A DNA stretch of 64,000 nucleotides, taken from contig NZ_JAGMWN010000005.1 in the NCBI RefSeq assembly GCF_017963645.1, positions 1-64,000 of the forward strand, given 5' to 3'. A program made the translations under genes and the position numbers. The stretch comes from Marivibrio halodurans. Its GTDB lineage: Bacteria; Pseudomonadota; Alphaproteobacteria; UBA8366; Aestuariispiraceae. How positions within the stretch are numbered: position 1 is the stretch's first letter; each line of letters begins with the position of its first letter. Shown here one piece after another: positions 18,037-26,847 of the stretch. Below the pieces are notes generated by a model. That model had not been told where the DNA came from. It did not search any database and saw only the letters and a program-made list of their open reading frames with translations.

Positions 18037-18387
18037 ATGGATATCTATCAGGGATGGTTCACATTGAAGGACGATGTGCGCGACGTCGATTTCGCGGACC
18101 GCTTCACGGCCTATATGGAGCGCTTGAAGGCCGACGGCGCGATTCTCGGCTGGCGGCTGATGCGCCGCAAGCTGGGCCTCGGTCCGGATTTCCTGCATGA
18201 ATTCCATTTCATGGTGGAAACCGACGGCCTCGCCCAATTGGACGAAGCCTTCCGGGTCGTCTCCACCCGCGCGGGCGAACACGAGGCGCTGCATCACTGC
18301 GTCAATTCCTGCGTGGAGCAGGTATTCTTCGCGCTCTATCGCGATTTCCCAGACCCGCAGCGCGTACGCGGGGAGGAGCGCTTCTGA
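18037..18387 (+). CDS. DUF6614-like protein
   Basis: 116 residues beginning MDIYQGWFTLKDDVRDVDFA and containing GWRLMRRKLGLGPDFLHEFH and a C-terminal HHCVNSCVEQVFFALYRDFP. The arrangement resembles the small uncharacterised DUF6614 family as I recall it; a dimeric alpha/beta-barrel-like fold is possible but not shown. A GAAGAGAG ribosome site precedes the ATG. It converges with the deaminase gene, seven bases apart. Function unknown. Confidence 0.6.
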   Translation: MDIYQGWFTLKDDVRDVDFADRFTAYMERLKADGAILGWRLMRRKLGLGPDFLHEFHFMVETDGLAQLDEAFRVVSTRAGEHEALHHCVNSCVEQVFFALYRDFPDPQRVRGEERF

Positions 18388-18394
18388 AGCACCC

Positions 18395-18838
18395 CTATTC
18401 CTCCGCGATATCCTCGTTCCATAGCGCCGGTTTCTCCGCGATGAAACGGCGCATCAGGTCCATGGAAGGGGTGTGGGGGATCACCTCCACCACCACGCCC
18501 TGGCTTTCCAGGAAGGGGACATTGCCGGTGAAGTTCTCCACGTCGCCGATGACGACATGGGGAATGCCGAACTGCACGATGGTACCGGAACACATCATGC
18601 AGGGGCTGAGACTGGTATAGAGCACCGTGTCGCGATAGCTCGCCCGGCGCCCGGCATTCTGAAGGCAATCCATCTCCCCATGCAGGATGGGGCTGCCCTT
18701 CTGGACACGCTGATTGTGCCCCTCCCCCAGCACGGTGCCGGAGGAAGCGACGAGGACGGACCCGATCGGGAGCCCGCCCTCGTCATAGCTCTTCCTGGCC
18801 TGGGCATAGGCCGCGTCCAGGAATGGCGCGTGATCCAT
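18395..18838 (-). CDS. nucleoside/cytosine deaminase
   Basis: 147-residue zinc deaminase of the CDA fold. The zinc and proton-shuttle motif appears as HGEMDCLQNAGR (His and catalytic Glu), and the two zinc Cys as SLSPCMMCSGTI (PCxxC). The spacing and the preceding SSGTVLGEGHNQRVQKGSP resemble yeast-type cytosine deaminase and other nucleobase deaminases rather than TadA. The ATG at 18838 was chosen because the longer upstream frame overlaps clpA and is Pro/Arg rich. It follows clpA by 13 bases and may be co-transcribed with it. Confidence 0.85.
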   Translation of the reverse strand: MDHAPFLDAAYAQARKSYDEGGLPIGSVLVASSGTVLGEGHNQRVQKGSPILHGEMDCLQNAGRRASYRDTVLYTSLSPCMMCSGTIVQFGIPHVVIGDVENFTGNVPFLESQGVVVEVIPHTPSMDLMRRFIAEKPALWNEDIAEE

Positions 18839-18851
18839 CGCGGCCCCCGCC

Positions 18852-21269
18852 TTACCGTCCCTCGACCGGCGCCGGGTCCTTGCCGCCGGCGGGCGTGCCG
18901 CCCTCGTCGTCGCCGGAACCGTCGGAGGAATCAGCGGTATCGGTGGCGGGCGGCGCGGCCTTCTTGGCACTGCTCTTCTTGGCCGTGCTCTTCTTCGCCG
19001 TTCCGGTTTCCGGGAAGGCGAATTTGAGCGTATCGCCTTCCTTATCCAGATCGACCAGGACGGACCCGCCGTTCGAGAGCTTGCCGAACAACAACTCCTC
19101 CGCCAGCGGACGCTTGATCCGTTCCTGAATCACGCGGGCAAGCGGGCGGGCGCCATAATTCTCGTCATAGCCCTTGCGGCCGAGCCACTCGCGCGCCTCG
19201 TCCGTCAGTTCGATCGCGACATCGCGATCGGCGAGCTGGGTTTCGAGTTGGATGACGAACTTGTCCACGACGCGCCCGATCACGTCCTGCGACAGCGGGG
19301 CGAAGGGAATGACCGCGTCCAGCCGGTTGCGGAACTCCGGCGTGAACATCTTCTCGATCGCTTCGGTATCGTCGCCCTCGCGCTTCGAACTGCCGAAGCC
19401 GATGGCCGGCTTGGCAAGTTCCGTCGCGCCCGCGTTCGTGGTCATGATCAGCACCACATTGCGGAAATCGACCGTCTTGCCGTTGTTGTCGGTCAGCTTC
19501 CCGTAATCCATCACCTGCAACAGGATGTTGAAGAGATCCGGGTGCGCCTTCTCGATCTCGTCCAGCAGCAGCACGCAATGCGGCGTCTGGTCGATCGCGT
19601 CGGTGAGCAGCCCGCCCTGGTCGAAGCCGACATAGCCCGGCGGCGCGCCGATCAGGCGGCTGACGGTGTGACGCTCCATATATTCAGACATGTCGAAGCG
19701 CTTGAGCTCGATCCCCATGGAGCGGGCGAGCTGCCGCGCGACTTCCGTCTTGCCGACGCCGGTCGGGCCGGAGAAGAGATAGGAGCCGATCGGCTTGTCC
19801 GGCTCCCGCAGCCCGGCGCGGCTGAGCTTGATCGCGGCCGACAACGCCTCGATGGCCTTGTCCTGGCCGTAGACCATGGTCCGCAGTTCACCCTCCAGGT
19901 TCTTCAGCGCGGTCCGGTCGTCCCGGCTGACCTGCTTCGGTGGGATGCGGGCGATCTTGGCGACGATACCCTCGACGTCGCGCGGCCCGATCTGCTTCTT
20001 GCGCTTCGAATCCGGCAGCAGCATCTGCGAGGCACCGACCTCGTCGATCACGTCGATCGCCTTGTCCGGCAATTTCCGGTCGTTGATATAACGCGCCGAC
20101 AGTTCCACCGCCGTCTTGATCGCATCCTGGGTGTATTTGACCTTGTGATGCTCCTCGTAATAGGGCTTCAGGCCGATCAGGATCTTGATCGCGTCGGCGA
20201 TGCTCGGCTCGTTAACGTCGATCTTCTGGAAGCGCCGCGCGAGCGCGCGGTCCTTCTCGAAATGACCGCGGAACTCCTTATAGGTGGTCGAGCCGATGCA
20301 GCGCAGCGTGCCGGAGGCCAGGGCCGGCTTCAGCAGGTTGGAGGCGTCCATCGCCCCCCCGGTCGTGGCGCCGGCGCCGATCACGGTGTGAATCTCGTCG
20401 ATGAAGAGAATGGCGCCCTCGGTGGCCTCCAACTCCTTCATCACGGCCTTCAAGCGCTCTTCGAAATCACCGCGATAGCGCGTGCCGGCCAGCAGCGCGC
20501 CCATGTCGAGCGCGAAGATGGTGCAATCCTCCAGCACCTTCGGCACGTCCTTCTCGACAATCCGCTTGGCCAGCCCTTCCGCGATCGCGGTCTTGCCGAC
20601 ACCGGGGTCGCCGACCAGCAGCGGATTGTTCTTGGTCCGCCGGCAGAGAATCTGGATCACCCGCTCGACCTCCTGGGCCCGGCCGATCAGCGGATCGATC
20701 TTGCCGCCGGCCGCCTTGGTGTTGAGGTCGATGCAATAGGCGTCCAGCGCCTCGTGCCCGTCCTTGTTCACCTCGTCGGACTTGGCGCCCTCCTCGGTGC
20801 CGGACGGCGCCTTCTTCTCCGGCGCGTCATGGCCGGGGACCTTGGCGATGCCGTGGCTGATATAATTCACCGCGTCGAAGCGGGTCATGTCCTGGAGTTG
20901 CAGGAAATAGACCGCGTGGCTCTCTCGCTCCGAGAAGATGGCGATCAGCACGTTGGCGCCCGTCACCTCCTCCCGGCCGGAACTCTGAACATGGATCGCG
21001 GCGCGCTGCAGGACCCGCTGGAAACCGGCCGTCGGTTTCGGGTCCTCGGTCAGCACGGTGACCAGGTTGGAGAGATCGTTGTCGAGATATTCGGTAACGT
21101 CGGCTCGAAGCTTCTCCATATCGACGCCGCAGGCGCGCATCACGGCGACCGAATCCTGATCCTCGGTCAGCGAAAGCAGCAGATGCTCTAGCGTCGCATA
21201 TTCGTGATTGCGCGTGCTGGCATAAGCGAGAGCGCGGTGCAGGGTCTCTTCGAGCGTCTTGGACAGCAT
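18852..21269 (-). CDS. clpA: ATP-dependent Clp protease ATP-binding subunit ClpA
   Basis: AAA+ unfoldase that feeds substrates into ClpP and accepts N-degron substrates from ClpS. The 805 residues comprise the Clp N-domain (about 1-150), D1 with Walker A GDPGVGKTAIAEG and DExx box LFIDEIHT, and D2 with GPTGVGKTEVAR and LLLDEIEKAHPD. An IGFGSS segment provides the ClpP-binding loop. The protein is about 45 residues longer than E. coli ClpA: after the D2 small domain comes a tail of TAKKSTAKKSSAKKAA followed by an acidic Ser/Gly/Asp/Pro-rich end. clpS lies 146 bases upstream on the same strand. Confidence 0.96.
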   Translation of the reverse strand: MLSKTLEETLHRALAYASTRNHEYATLEHLLLSLTEDQDSVAVMRACGVDMEKLRADVTEYLDNDLSNLVTVLTEDPKPTAGFQRVLQRAAIHVQSSGREEVTGANVLIAIFSERESHAVYFLQLQDMTRFDAVNYISHGIAKVPGHDAPEKKAPSGTEEGAKSDEVNKDGHEALDAYCIDLNTKAAGGKIDPLIGRAQEVERVIQILCRRTKNNPLLVGDPGVGKTAIAEGLAKRIVEKDVPKVLEDCTIFALDMGALLAGTRYRGDFEERLKAVMKELEATEGAILFIDEIHTVIGAGATTGGAMDASNLLKPALASGTLRCIGSTTYKEFRGHFEKDRALARRFQKIDVNEPSIADAIKILIGLKPYYEEHHKVKYTQDAIKTAVELSARYINDRKLPDKAIDVIDEVGASQMLLPDSKRKKQIGPRDVEGIVAKIARIPPKQVSRDDRTALKNLEGELRTMVYGQDKAIEALSAAIKLSRAGLREPDKPIGSYLFSGPTGVGKTEVARQLARSMGIELKRFDMSEYMERHTVSRLIGAPPGYVGFDQGGLLTDAIDQTPHCVLLLDEIEKAHPDLFNILLQVMDYGKLTDNNGKTVDFRNVVLIMTTNAGATELAKPAIGFGSSKREGDDTEAIEKMFTPEFRNRLDAVIPFAPLSQDVIGRVVDKFVIQLETQLADRDVAIELTDEAREWLGRKGYDENYGARPLARVIQERIKRPLAEELLFGKLSNGGSVLVDLDKEGDTLKFAFPETGTAKKSTAKKSSAKKAAPPATDTADSSDGSGDDEGGTPAGGKDPAPVEGR

Positions 21270-21415
21270 GGGCCGCCTCTATCCTTTCTGGCCGGCGACA
21301 GGGTGGGCGCCGACCTTCATGCAAGCGGTTCGGATCGGTAAAGCGTAGGGCCGCATCGCCCCGGGCCGCAAGCCCTTCGCGCGCGTCCCGTCCGATCCAT
21401 CACTCAACCGTCGCC

Positions 21416-21826
21416 TCACGCATCCTTCTCCAGCGTGCATTGCAACGGATGTCCTTCCTTTCGCGCGGTGTCCATCACCTGGGTGACCTTGGTCTCGGCC
21501 ACCTCGTAGGTATAGACGCCGCATATGCCCACCCCCCGATGATGGACATGCAACATGATCTGCGTCGCCTCGTCGCGGGTCTTGGAGAAGAAACGCTCCA
21601 ACACATAAACGACGAATTCCATCGGTGTGTAATCGTCGTTCAGCATCAAGACCTTATACATCGAAGGCTTCTTCGTCTTCGGTTTGGTCTTGGTGACGAC
21701 GGCTCCCCCGGGCCCGGTCGGCGCGCGGGGGTCGTCCACGCCCTCGTCATCGCCGGCGCGCACGATCAAGGTGCTGACGGCGATCGGAAGAGGGCGCGGG
21801 CAGTCGCGGTGCGGTCTCTCGGTCAT
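21416..21826 (-). CDS. clpS: ClpS adaptor protein
   Basis: 136 residues. The adaptor binds N-degron substrates and the ClpA N-domain. The core contains [20 protein letters not shown] with the conserved NDD-x-TPM-F motif, then [19 protein letters not shown]. The N-terminal 55 residues are a disordered, polar extension ([17 protein letters not shown]) ending in a Lys-rich KTKPKTKKP; translation may start further in. It is followed by clpA, the standard order. No strong ribosome site precedes the ATG at 21826. Confidence 0.93.
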   Translation of the reverse strand: MTERPHRDCPRPLPIAVSTLIVRAGDDEGVDDPRAPTGPGGAVVTKTKPKTKKPSMYKVLMLNDDYTPMEFVVYVLERFFSKTRDEATQIMLHVHHRGVGICGVYTYEVAETKVTQVMDTARKEGHPLQCTLEKDA

Positions 21827-21848
21827 ATCGTCCCGTTCGATGATCCCG

Positions 21849-21885
21849 CTGGAAAGGTCCCGTCGGCCGGCGAAAGACCTTCCAG
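21849..21885 (-). promoter_or_regulatory. hairpin in the clpS leader
   Basis: CTGGAAGGTC and GACCTTTCCAG pair with one bulged T across a 16-base GC-rich loop. On the minus strand the hairpin ends 22 bases before the clpS start. It could affect clpS translation or RNA stability; no known RNA family is recognised. Confidence 0.4.
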
Positions 21886-22340
21886 CCTCAGGCTAGCCAT
21901 GTGAGGGTAATATTGTGCGACGCGGTTGGGAAGGGAAGGGCGTACGGACAAAGAATTCCTTCCCGCGAGCCGGGGTGCGCGCGCCGCCCCCCTGGCACGT
22001 CCCGGCCGGGGACACGAACAGGCCACGTTCCCTCCTTCCCGCCTCCTCTCGAAGTCTGGGTTCCCCTGTGAGCCGGCGATCACCTTCCTTCCGGGACGCC
22101 GGAATCATGGCGCGCGCGGCGCGCGACGAGGCGAACGTCAGGACGAGAATATCCAGGCCGGCAGCACGATCCGCCCCTCCCATGCCCACGCCTTGATCGC
22201 GATTCGGCGCGCCGGCACCGGAAACGATACGCAATCGGTTCTAGCCCGCGAAGCACTCCGCCACCCGGCATATTCACCCCGCTTCGACGGAGGGCAATGC
22301 GCCTATTGCCATAACGCGCGTCCCCCATTAAGCAGAATAC
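21886..22340. other. long intergenic region between clpS and zinT
   Basis: About 450 bases separate the divergent clpS and zinT genes. Frames of up to 143 codons exist on the plus strand, but they are Arg/Pro/His-rich, lack a ribosome site and resemble high-GC noise. The clpS promoter should be near 21,900-21,950, where the sequence is locally AT-rich. Nothing else recognisable. Confidence 0.4.
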
Positions 22341-22358
22341 GTTATGTAATAACATAAC
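22341..22358. promoter_or_regulatory. Zur-like operator upstream of zinT
   Basis: An AT-rich inverted repeat GTTATGT-AATA-ACATAAC, 41 bases before the zinT start. It resembles the TGTTATA-n-TATAACA type zinc uptake regulator box. The downstream gene is zinc-related, which supports the call. No zur gene is in the window. Confidence 0.7.
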
Positions 22359-22399
22359 ATTCACCATGCAAGACATCCCCTCTGACGATGGAGAACCAC

Positions 22400-23044
22400 A
22401 TGAGAAGGACGGTCACCGGTTTCCTGGGCGCGCTCGCGGCCAGCGCATTGCTCGCCATCGCGGCGCCAGTGCTCGCGCAATCCGCCAATGATGGGCACGA
22501 GCACGGTTCCGACGATATCTACAGGGGCTATTTCGACGATGACCAGATCGCGAGTCGCCCTCTCTCGAACTGGGAAGGCGACTGGCAGTCGGTCTATCCC
22601 TATCTGCTGGACGGGACGCTCGACGCGGTGATGGCGCACAAGGCCACGCACGGCGAGAAGACCGCCGAGGAATACCGCGCCTATTACGAGGTCGGATACG
22701 AAACCGATGTCGACCGCATCGTGATCGACGGCGACAGCGTCACCTTCTTCGGGCCGGACGAACCGGTTCAGGGACGGTACGAGGATGACGGCTACGAGGT
22801 GCTGACTTACAAGGCCGGCAACCGCGGCGTCCGCTTCATCTTCAAGAAGGTCGGCGGCGACGAGGAAGCGCCGGCGTTCATCCAGTTCAGCGACCATCGC
22901 ATCGCGCCCGCCAAGGCGGATCACTATCACCTGTATTGGGGGGGCGACCGCGCCGCGCTTCTGGACGAGGTAACGAACTGGCCGACCTACTACCCCTCCG
23001 AACTGAGCGCGGATCAGATCGTGGAGGAGATGCTGGCGCACTGA
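22400..23044 (+). CDS. zinT: ZinT family periplasmic zinc-binding protein
   Basis: 214 residues. A Sec signal peptide (MRRTVTGFLGALAASALLAI, cleavage probably after VLAQS) is followed by a His-rich NDGHEHGSDDIY. The mature protein matches ZinT/YodA lipocalin-like proteins: LSNWEGDWQSVYPYLLDGTL, the metal-ligand segment FSDHRIAPAKADHYHLYWG and the end NWPTYYPSELSADQIVEEML. ZinT binds periplasmic zinc under starvation and may hand it to ZnuA. The ATG at 22400 has GGAGAA six bases ahead; an ATG at 22388 lies in front of that site. A Zur-like box stands upstream. Confidence 0.93.
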   Translation: MRRTVTGFLGALAASALLAIAAPVLAQSANDGHEHGSDDIYRGYFDDDQIASRPLSNWEGDWQSVYPYLLDGTLDAVMAHKATHGEKTAEEYRAYYEVGYETDVDRIVIDGDSVTFFGPDEPVQGRYEDDGYEVLTYKAGNRGVRFIFKKVGGDEEAPAFIQFSDHRIAPAKADHYHLYWGGDRAALLDEVTNWPTYYPSELSADQIVEEMLAH

Positions 23045-23162
23045 GCCCAGCGGACAAGTCCCATGCCAACCTTGAAGGCATGACATCGGGATGCGCCGGG
23101 CATGGAGCCCGGCGCTCCCTCGCCACAGAGGCGCGCCATCGGGCACATGCCCCTTAACAAGC

Positions 23163-23190
23163 AAAAAGCCCCGGTTTCCCGGGGCTTTTT
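23163..23190 (-). terminator. terminator of tRNA-Thr
   Basis: A 12-bp stem AAAAAGCCCCGG / CCGGGGCTTTTT with a four-base loop. On the minus strand it follows the tRNA directly and ends in a T run. It is symmetrical and could also stop zinT transcription from the other side. Confidence 0.85.
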
Positions 23191-23192
23191 GG

Positions 23193-23268
23193 TGGTGCTG
23201 CAGGGCGGATTCGAACCGCCGACCTCGCCCTTACCAAGGGCGCGCTCTACCGCTGGAGCTACTGCAGC
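23193..23268 (-). tRNA. tRNA-Thr (anticodon GGT)
   Basis: 76 bases including an encoded CCA end. The acceptor stem GCTGCAG pairs with CTGCAGC, the D arm AGCTCCAGCGGTAGAGC and the T arm GGCGGTTCGAATCCGCC are standard, and the anticodon stem CGCCC/GGGCG encloses the loop TTGGTAA, giving GGT. A candidate promoter TTGCAG-17-CATACA lies upstream at 23319-23347. Confidence 0.97.
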
Positions 23269-23318
23269 TCGAATGGCAAAGGAGGGGCGTACGCGCCACA
23301 TCCCCCGATGCGCGGCGG

Positions 23319-23347
23319 TGTATGCCATAGGGGGTCGCGGGCTGCAA
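23319..23347 (-). promoter_or_regulatory. candidate promoter of tRNA-Thr
   Basis: Minus-strand TTGCAG and CATACA hexamers spaced by 17 bases, about 50 bases ahead of the tRNA. Both are moderate matches to the housekeeping consensus. Confidence 0.4.
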
Positions 23348-23422
23348 GCGGGTCGTGCCCGGAAATGCGCACCCCCCGCCCAGCATATATTCGCCCTTGC
23401 CCCGGCGCGTATCCGCCCTTGA

Positions 23423-23450
23423 TTGACCGTGCGCCGACGCCCGGTATAGT
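23423..23450 (+). promoter_or_regulatory. sigma70-type promoter for the murA unit
   Basis: TTGACC and TATAGT separated by 16 bases, a strong match to the housekeeping consensus, about 115 bases before the small gene preceding murA. Confidence 0.65.
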
Positions 23451-23564
23451 GGCGCGCGCTGAACATCGGGGCACGAAAGGTGACCGCTCCCGTCTCATCG
23501 GACGGGCCTCTTCCGGACGCCCCGCAGCAAAGATACGCGCGCCATCAAGAGGTCGATCGAAAGG

Positions 23565-23756
23565 ATGAGCCCCGCCGACCGCCCAACCACCCGCGGGTCC
23601 GGGAAATCCGGCGCCGGTCAACCGGCATCGGACCCGGCGACGGACCGTCTGGCCGCGAAGCTGCGCGAAAATCTCGCGCGGCGGAAGGCCCAGCAGCGGG
23701 CACGCCGCGACACGGCGGATGACGGTGGGCGGAACGAGCCCCCCTCGCGGTCATGA
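23565..23756 (+). CDS. small conserved basic protein upstream of murA
   Basis: 63 residues. The core DRLAAKLRENLARRKAQQRA is an amphipathic, strongly basic helix of a kind encoded just upstream of murA in many alphaproteobacteria. The rest is polar and probably disordered. AAGG precedes the ATG closely. It lies between a good promoter and murA, so co-transcription is likely. Function unknown. Confidence 0.65.
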   Translation: MSPADRPTTRGSGKSGAGQPASDPATDRLAAKLRENLARRKAQQRARRDTADDGGRNEPPSRS

Positions 23757-23849
23757 TTTCGCCCCTTTCCCTAACCACGCTCGCGCCCATGCCTTGCATC
23801 GACGCTCGGCGTGCCGCTTTTCAACTCAGCGTTTCGGAGAAGTCCCTTC

Positions 23850-25184
23850 ATGGCCCCGCACGATCTTTCGCCCCTTATCGAGCCGGCACGAACCGGCGCC
23901 GCCGGCATGGATAGCATCCGGATAAAGGGCGGGCGTCCCCTGGTCGGCGAGATCCGGGTCGGCGGGGCCAAGAACGCGGCCCTGCCGCTGATGACCGCGG
24001 CGCTGTTGAGCGACGAGCCTCTCATCCTCGCCAATATGCCGCGCCTTGCCGATATCGAGACGATGAAGGCGTTGCTGGAACAACACGGCGTCACCATCAC
24101 GCTGGAAGAGCCGGAGGACGGCGTGTCCGGCCGCAATGCCACCCTCGACGCGCGCGGCGTGAACAATACGACCGCGCCCTACGATATCGTGCGCAAGATG
24201 CGCGCCTCCGTCCTGGTGTTGGGCCCGCTGGTCGCACGGCACGGCCAAGCGCGCGTGTCCCTGCCCGGCGGCTGCGCCATCGGCACGCGGCCGGTCGACC
24301 TGCATCTCAAGGGGCTGGAACAACTCGGCGCCGAGATCGAACTCGATCAGGGCTACATCCTCGCCCACGCCCCGAACGGCTTGACCGGCGCGGATATCGT
24401 CTTCCCCTTCGTCTCGGTCGGCGCGACCGAGAATCTCCTGATGGCCGCATGTCTGGCGCAAGGAACCACCCGCCTCAAGAACGCCGCGCGCGAGCCGGAG
24501 GTTACCGACCTCGCCGAATGCCTCAACGCCATGGGCGCGCGGGTTTCCGGTATCGGTACCGACACGCTGGTGATCGAGGGCGTGGAGAGCCTGGGCACCG
24601 CCAACCACGCCGTGCCGCCGGACCGGATCGAGACCGGCAGCCTCGCCATGGCGGCGGCGGCGACCGGTGGCGACGTGACGCTGCTGGGCGCGCGGCCCGA
24701 CATGCTGGAGCAGGTCTTCCGCGCGATGGGTCAGGCCGGCGCGGTGATCGACTGCGAGGCGGATCGGGTGCGCGTGCGCTGTCCCCGCGTCGTCGGGATC
24801 GATGTGATGACGGAGCCCTATCCCGGCTTTCCCACCGACCTGCAGGCCCAGATGATGGCGATGCTGGTCCGCGCGGAAGGCGCCTCGATGATCACCGAAT
24901 CGATCTTCGAGAACCGCTTCATGCATGTGCCGGAACTATGCCGCATGGGGGCGAATATCAATTTGCACAGCCGCTCGGCGATGGTGCGCGGTGTCGCGCG
25001 CCTGACCGGGGCGGAGGTCATGGCGACGGACCTGCGCGCCTCCATGTCCCTGGTCATCGCCGGACTGGTCGCGGAGGGCGAGACGGTGATCAACCGCGTC
25101 TATCATCTCGACCGCGGCTATGAGCGCCTGGAGCGGAAGCTCGCCACCTGCGGCGCGGATATCGAACGCGTGGCGGGCCGGTAG
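23850..25184 (+). CDS. murA: UDP-N-acetylglucosamine 1-carboxyvinyltransferase
   Basis: First committed step of peptidoglycan synthesis: enolpyruvyl transfer from PEP to UDP-GlcNAc. Landmarks are [17 protein letters not shown] near the start, [20 protein letters not shown] with the PEP-attacking Cys (residue 142 from this start, 123 from the inner one), and [16 protein letters not shown]. The ATG at 23850 has GGAGA nine bases ahead and gives 444 residues with a 19-residue N-terminal extension; homologues usually start at MDSIRIKGG (23907), which has no ribosome site. Presence of Cys predicts sensitivity to fosfomycin. A DUF2948 gene follows, a common alphaproteobacterial order. Confidence 0.95.
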   Translation: MAPHDLSPLIEPARTGAAGMDSIRIKGGRPLVGEIRVGGAKNAALPLMTAALLSDEPLILANMPRLADIETMKALLEQHGVTITLEEPEDGVSGRNATLDARGVNNTTAPYDIVRKMRASVLVLGPLVARHGQARVSLPGGCAIGTRPVDLHLKGLEQLGAEIELDQGYILAHAPNGLTGADIVFPFVSVGATENLLMAACLAQGTTRLKNAAREPEVTDLAECLNAMGARVSGIGTDTLVIEGVESLGTANHAVPPDRIETGSLAMAAAATGGDVTLLGARPDMLEQVFRAMGQAGAVIDCEADRVRVRCPRVVGIDVMTEPYPGFPTDLQAQMMAMLVRAEGASMITESIFENRFMHVPELCRMGANINLHSRSAMVRGVARLTGAEVMATDLRASMSLVIAGLVAEGETVINRVYHLDRGYERLERKLATCGADIERVAGR

Positions 25185-25354
25185 CCCCTCCTCCTCCCCC
25201 TTCCCGCGCACCGTATAGCCATGAGCACATGGTCGCTTTATGGCCCTGTCGGCCGCAACGGTGGACCCGGCAAGCGTGATCGGTATAGTTCCCCGGTGGC
25301 GGCATTGGTCGTCGTGACGACGAGTCCGGAAACGTCAATGCACTTGGTTTAAGG

Positions 25355-25822
25355 ATGCACGACCCCATGACCGAAACGATGTCCGGCCCGCTCAAGCTCG
25401 TGGCGCAGGATCTGGAGGATCTCTCCGTCCTGTCCAGCATGGTGCAGGATGCGATCGTGCCGCCGGCGGACATGGCCTATTGGCCCGAGGACAAGGCCTT
25501 CGCGATCGCGCTCAACCGCTTCAAGTGGGAGACGGCGAAGAACGGCCCCCCCTATGCCCGCACGCACGCGGCCCTGCGGGTGGAGAAGGTGAAGGCCGTA
25601 CGCCGCAAGGGTATCAGTCCCGGCGGCGACAGGGAGCGGTTGCTCTCCCTTCTCGCCGTCGCCTATGCGGCGGGCGGGGACGGCGCACCCGATTCGATCC
25701 ACCTGCAATTCGCCGAGGATCGCGCGATCCGTATCGAGGTCGAGGGCCTCGCCGTCAGCCTGACCGACCTGGGCGATCCCTGGCCGACGCAATGGAAGCC
25801 CGGCCATGAGATGGGGGAATAA
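25355..25822 (+). CDS. DUF2948 family protein
   Basis: 155 residues (151 if the second ATG at 25367 is used). It contains PLKLVAQDLEDLSVLSSMVQ, FAIALNRFKWE and the C-terminal IRIEVEGLAVSLTDLGDPWP, matching the DUF2948 family. The family often lies between murA and hisD in alphaproteobacteria, but here hisD is absent. No function is established. Cytoplasmic; no catalytic motif seen. Confidence 0.85.
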   Translation: MHDPMTETMSGPLKLVAQDLEDLSVLSSMVQDAIVPPADMAYWPEDKAFAIALNRFKWETAKNGPPYARTHAALRVEKVKAVRRKGISPGGDRERLLSLLAVAYAAGGDGAPDSIHLQFAEDRAIRIEVEGLAVSLTDLGDPWPTQWKPGHEMGE

Positions 25823-25857
25823 CCCCTCGCCATCGCCCAGCCGGCCGCGTCTCCATA

Positions 25858-26469
25858 TCAATCGCCGTCGGTGTCCGACTCCCGGCGGAACTGAAACGCC
25901 CGTTCCGTCAATTTCGTAAGCGCCCGGTCGAGCACGACGCGCTCCTCCGCGTCGAGGACACTTGCCAAATCCTGCTCCCAGGCAAGTGCCAAGGGGCCGA
26001 TCTCGTGATGCACCCGCTCCCCCTCCTCCGTAAGGCTGAGGATCACGAGACGATTGTCGTGCCCGTCCGGGGCGCGGGCGACCAGCCCCGCATCGACCAG
26101 GCGCGCGACCGCGCGGCTGACCTTCGCCTTATCCATCGCGCCGAGTTCGGTGATCCGGTTGGCCGCCAACGATCGGTGCCGGCCGAGATTCGCTATCACG
26201 CGCCATTCCGGAATCGTCAATCCGAACCGATCGCGATAGATCGTCGACAGCGCGCGACTGACCGTGGCCGCCAACACCGCGAATCGATAGGGCAGGAACG
26301 CCTCCAACCGGAATACACCGTCTTCGGCCGCGGCCTCGCCGGCGCTTTCCGACCCATCACGTCCCGCTATCTCCTGCCCCCGCGCATCTTCCTGCCGGTT
26401 TTCCACCGTTTCCTCGCACACTCGCCGGGTCCGCCGGTCATCCGGGTCACCCGATCTTATCGCCGCCAA
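25858..26469 (-). CDS. MarR family transcriptional regulator
   Basis: Up to 203 residues with a winged helix-turn-helix of the MarR type: LEAFLPYRFAVLAATVSRAL, then WRVIANLGRHRSLAANRITE, the recognition helix AMDKAKVSRAVARLVDAGLV and wing HDNRLVILSLTEEG. The first 50 residues are charged and weakly conserved; a TTG at 26469 opens the frame, and the true start may be further in. It overlaps the preceding gene by 23 bases and may be the third gene of the unit behind the cobalamin riboswitch. Ligand and targets are unknown. Confidence 0.85.
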   Translation of the reverse strand: MAAIRSGDPDDRRTRRVCEETVENRQEDARGQEIAGRDGSESAGEAAAEDGVFRLEAFLPYRFAVLAATVSRALSTIYRDRFGLTIPEWRVIANLGRHRSLAANRITELGAMDKAKVSRAVARLVDAGLVARAPDGHDNRLVILSLTEEGERVHHEIGPLALAWEQDLASVLDAEERVVLDRALTKLTERAFQFRRESDTDGD

Positions 26470-26791
26470 CGATGTCGGCGAGCCATTTCAAATGGCCACG
26501 CAATTCCCGCCGCCGGCTCAACTTGTCGCGCGCCGTGGTAGGCAGTTCACCCGGGCTCAACACACCCTTGCGAATCAGGAGATCGATCAGATCCTCCAGC
26601 ACGCGCGACATCTCCAAGTCGCTCTGCGCCAGCATGTTACGCGGGTCGCGGGCGCCCGAACCTATTCCGGCCTGTTCCAGGAAGACGGCGAGGTCCGCAT
26701 CGTCCGGCGACAGGAACTGCGGGCATTCCTCGCTCCGCTCCGCCTGGACCGCCAGAACCGCCCCGTCCGATCCGCGTCTGACATAGGGCAT
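26447..26791 (-). CDS. small conserved protein, often labelled tryptophan synthase beta-like
   Basis: 114 residues starting MPYVRRGSDGAVLAV and containing LSPDDADLAVFLEQAG and SRVLEDLIDLLIRKGVLSPG, ending with a basic helix RDKLSRRRELRGHLKWL. Small proteins of this form are commonly annotated tryptophan-synthase-beta-like, but they lack the PLP Lys and are far shorter than TrpB, so that name should not be taken as function. The ATG at 26791 has GGAGG seven bases ahead; the one at 26797 is too close. It lies 56 bases after the unknown gene that follows the cobalamin riboswitch. Confidence 0.75.
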   Translation of the reverse strand: MPYVRRGSDGAVLAVQAERSEECPQFLSPDDADLAVFLEQAGIGSGARDPRNMLAQSDLEMSRVLEDLIDLLIRKGVLSPGELPTTARDKLSRRRELRGHLKWLADIVGGDKIG

Positions 26792-26847
26792 GCACATACC
26801 TCCACCGACCGCCGTGGTCCGCTACTTATTCGTTATTGGCACCGATC

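Noticed and set aside
19248-21191. 647-codon plus-strand frame opposite clpA
   Set aside because: Antisense to ClpA; no family features.
22361-23164. 267-codon minus-strand frame opposite zinT
   Set aside because: ZinT on the plus strand has a signal peptide, ribosome site and operator; the opposite frame has none.
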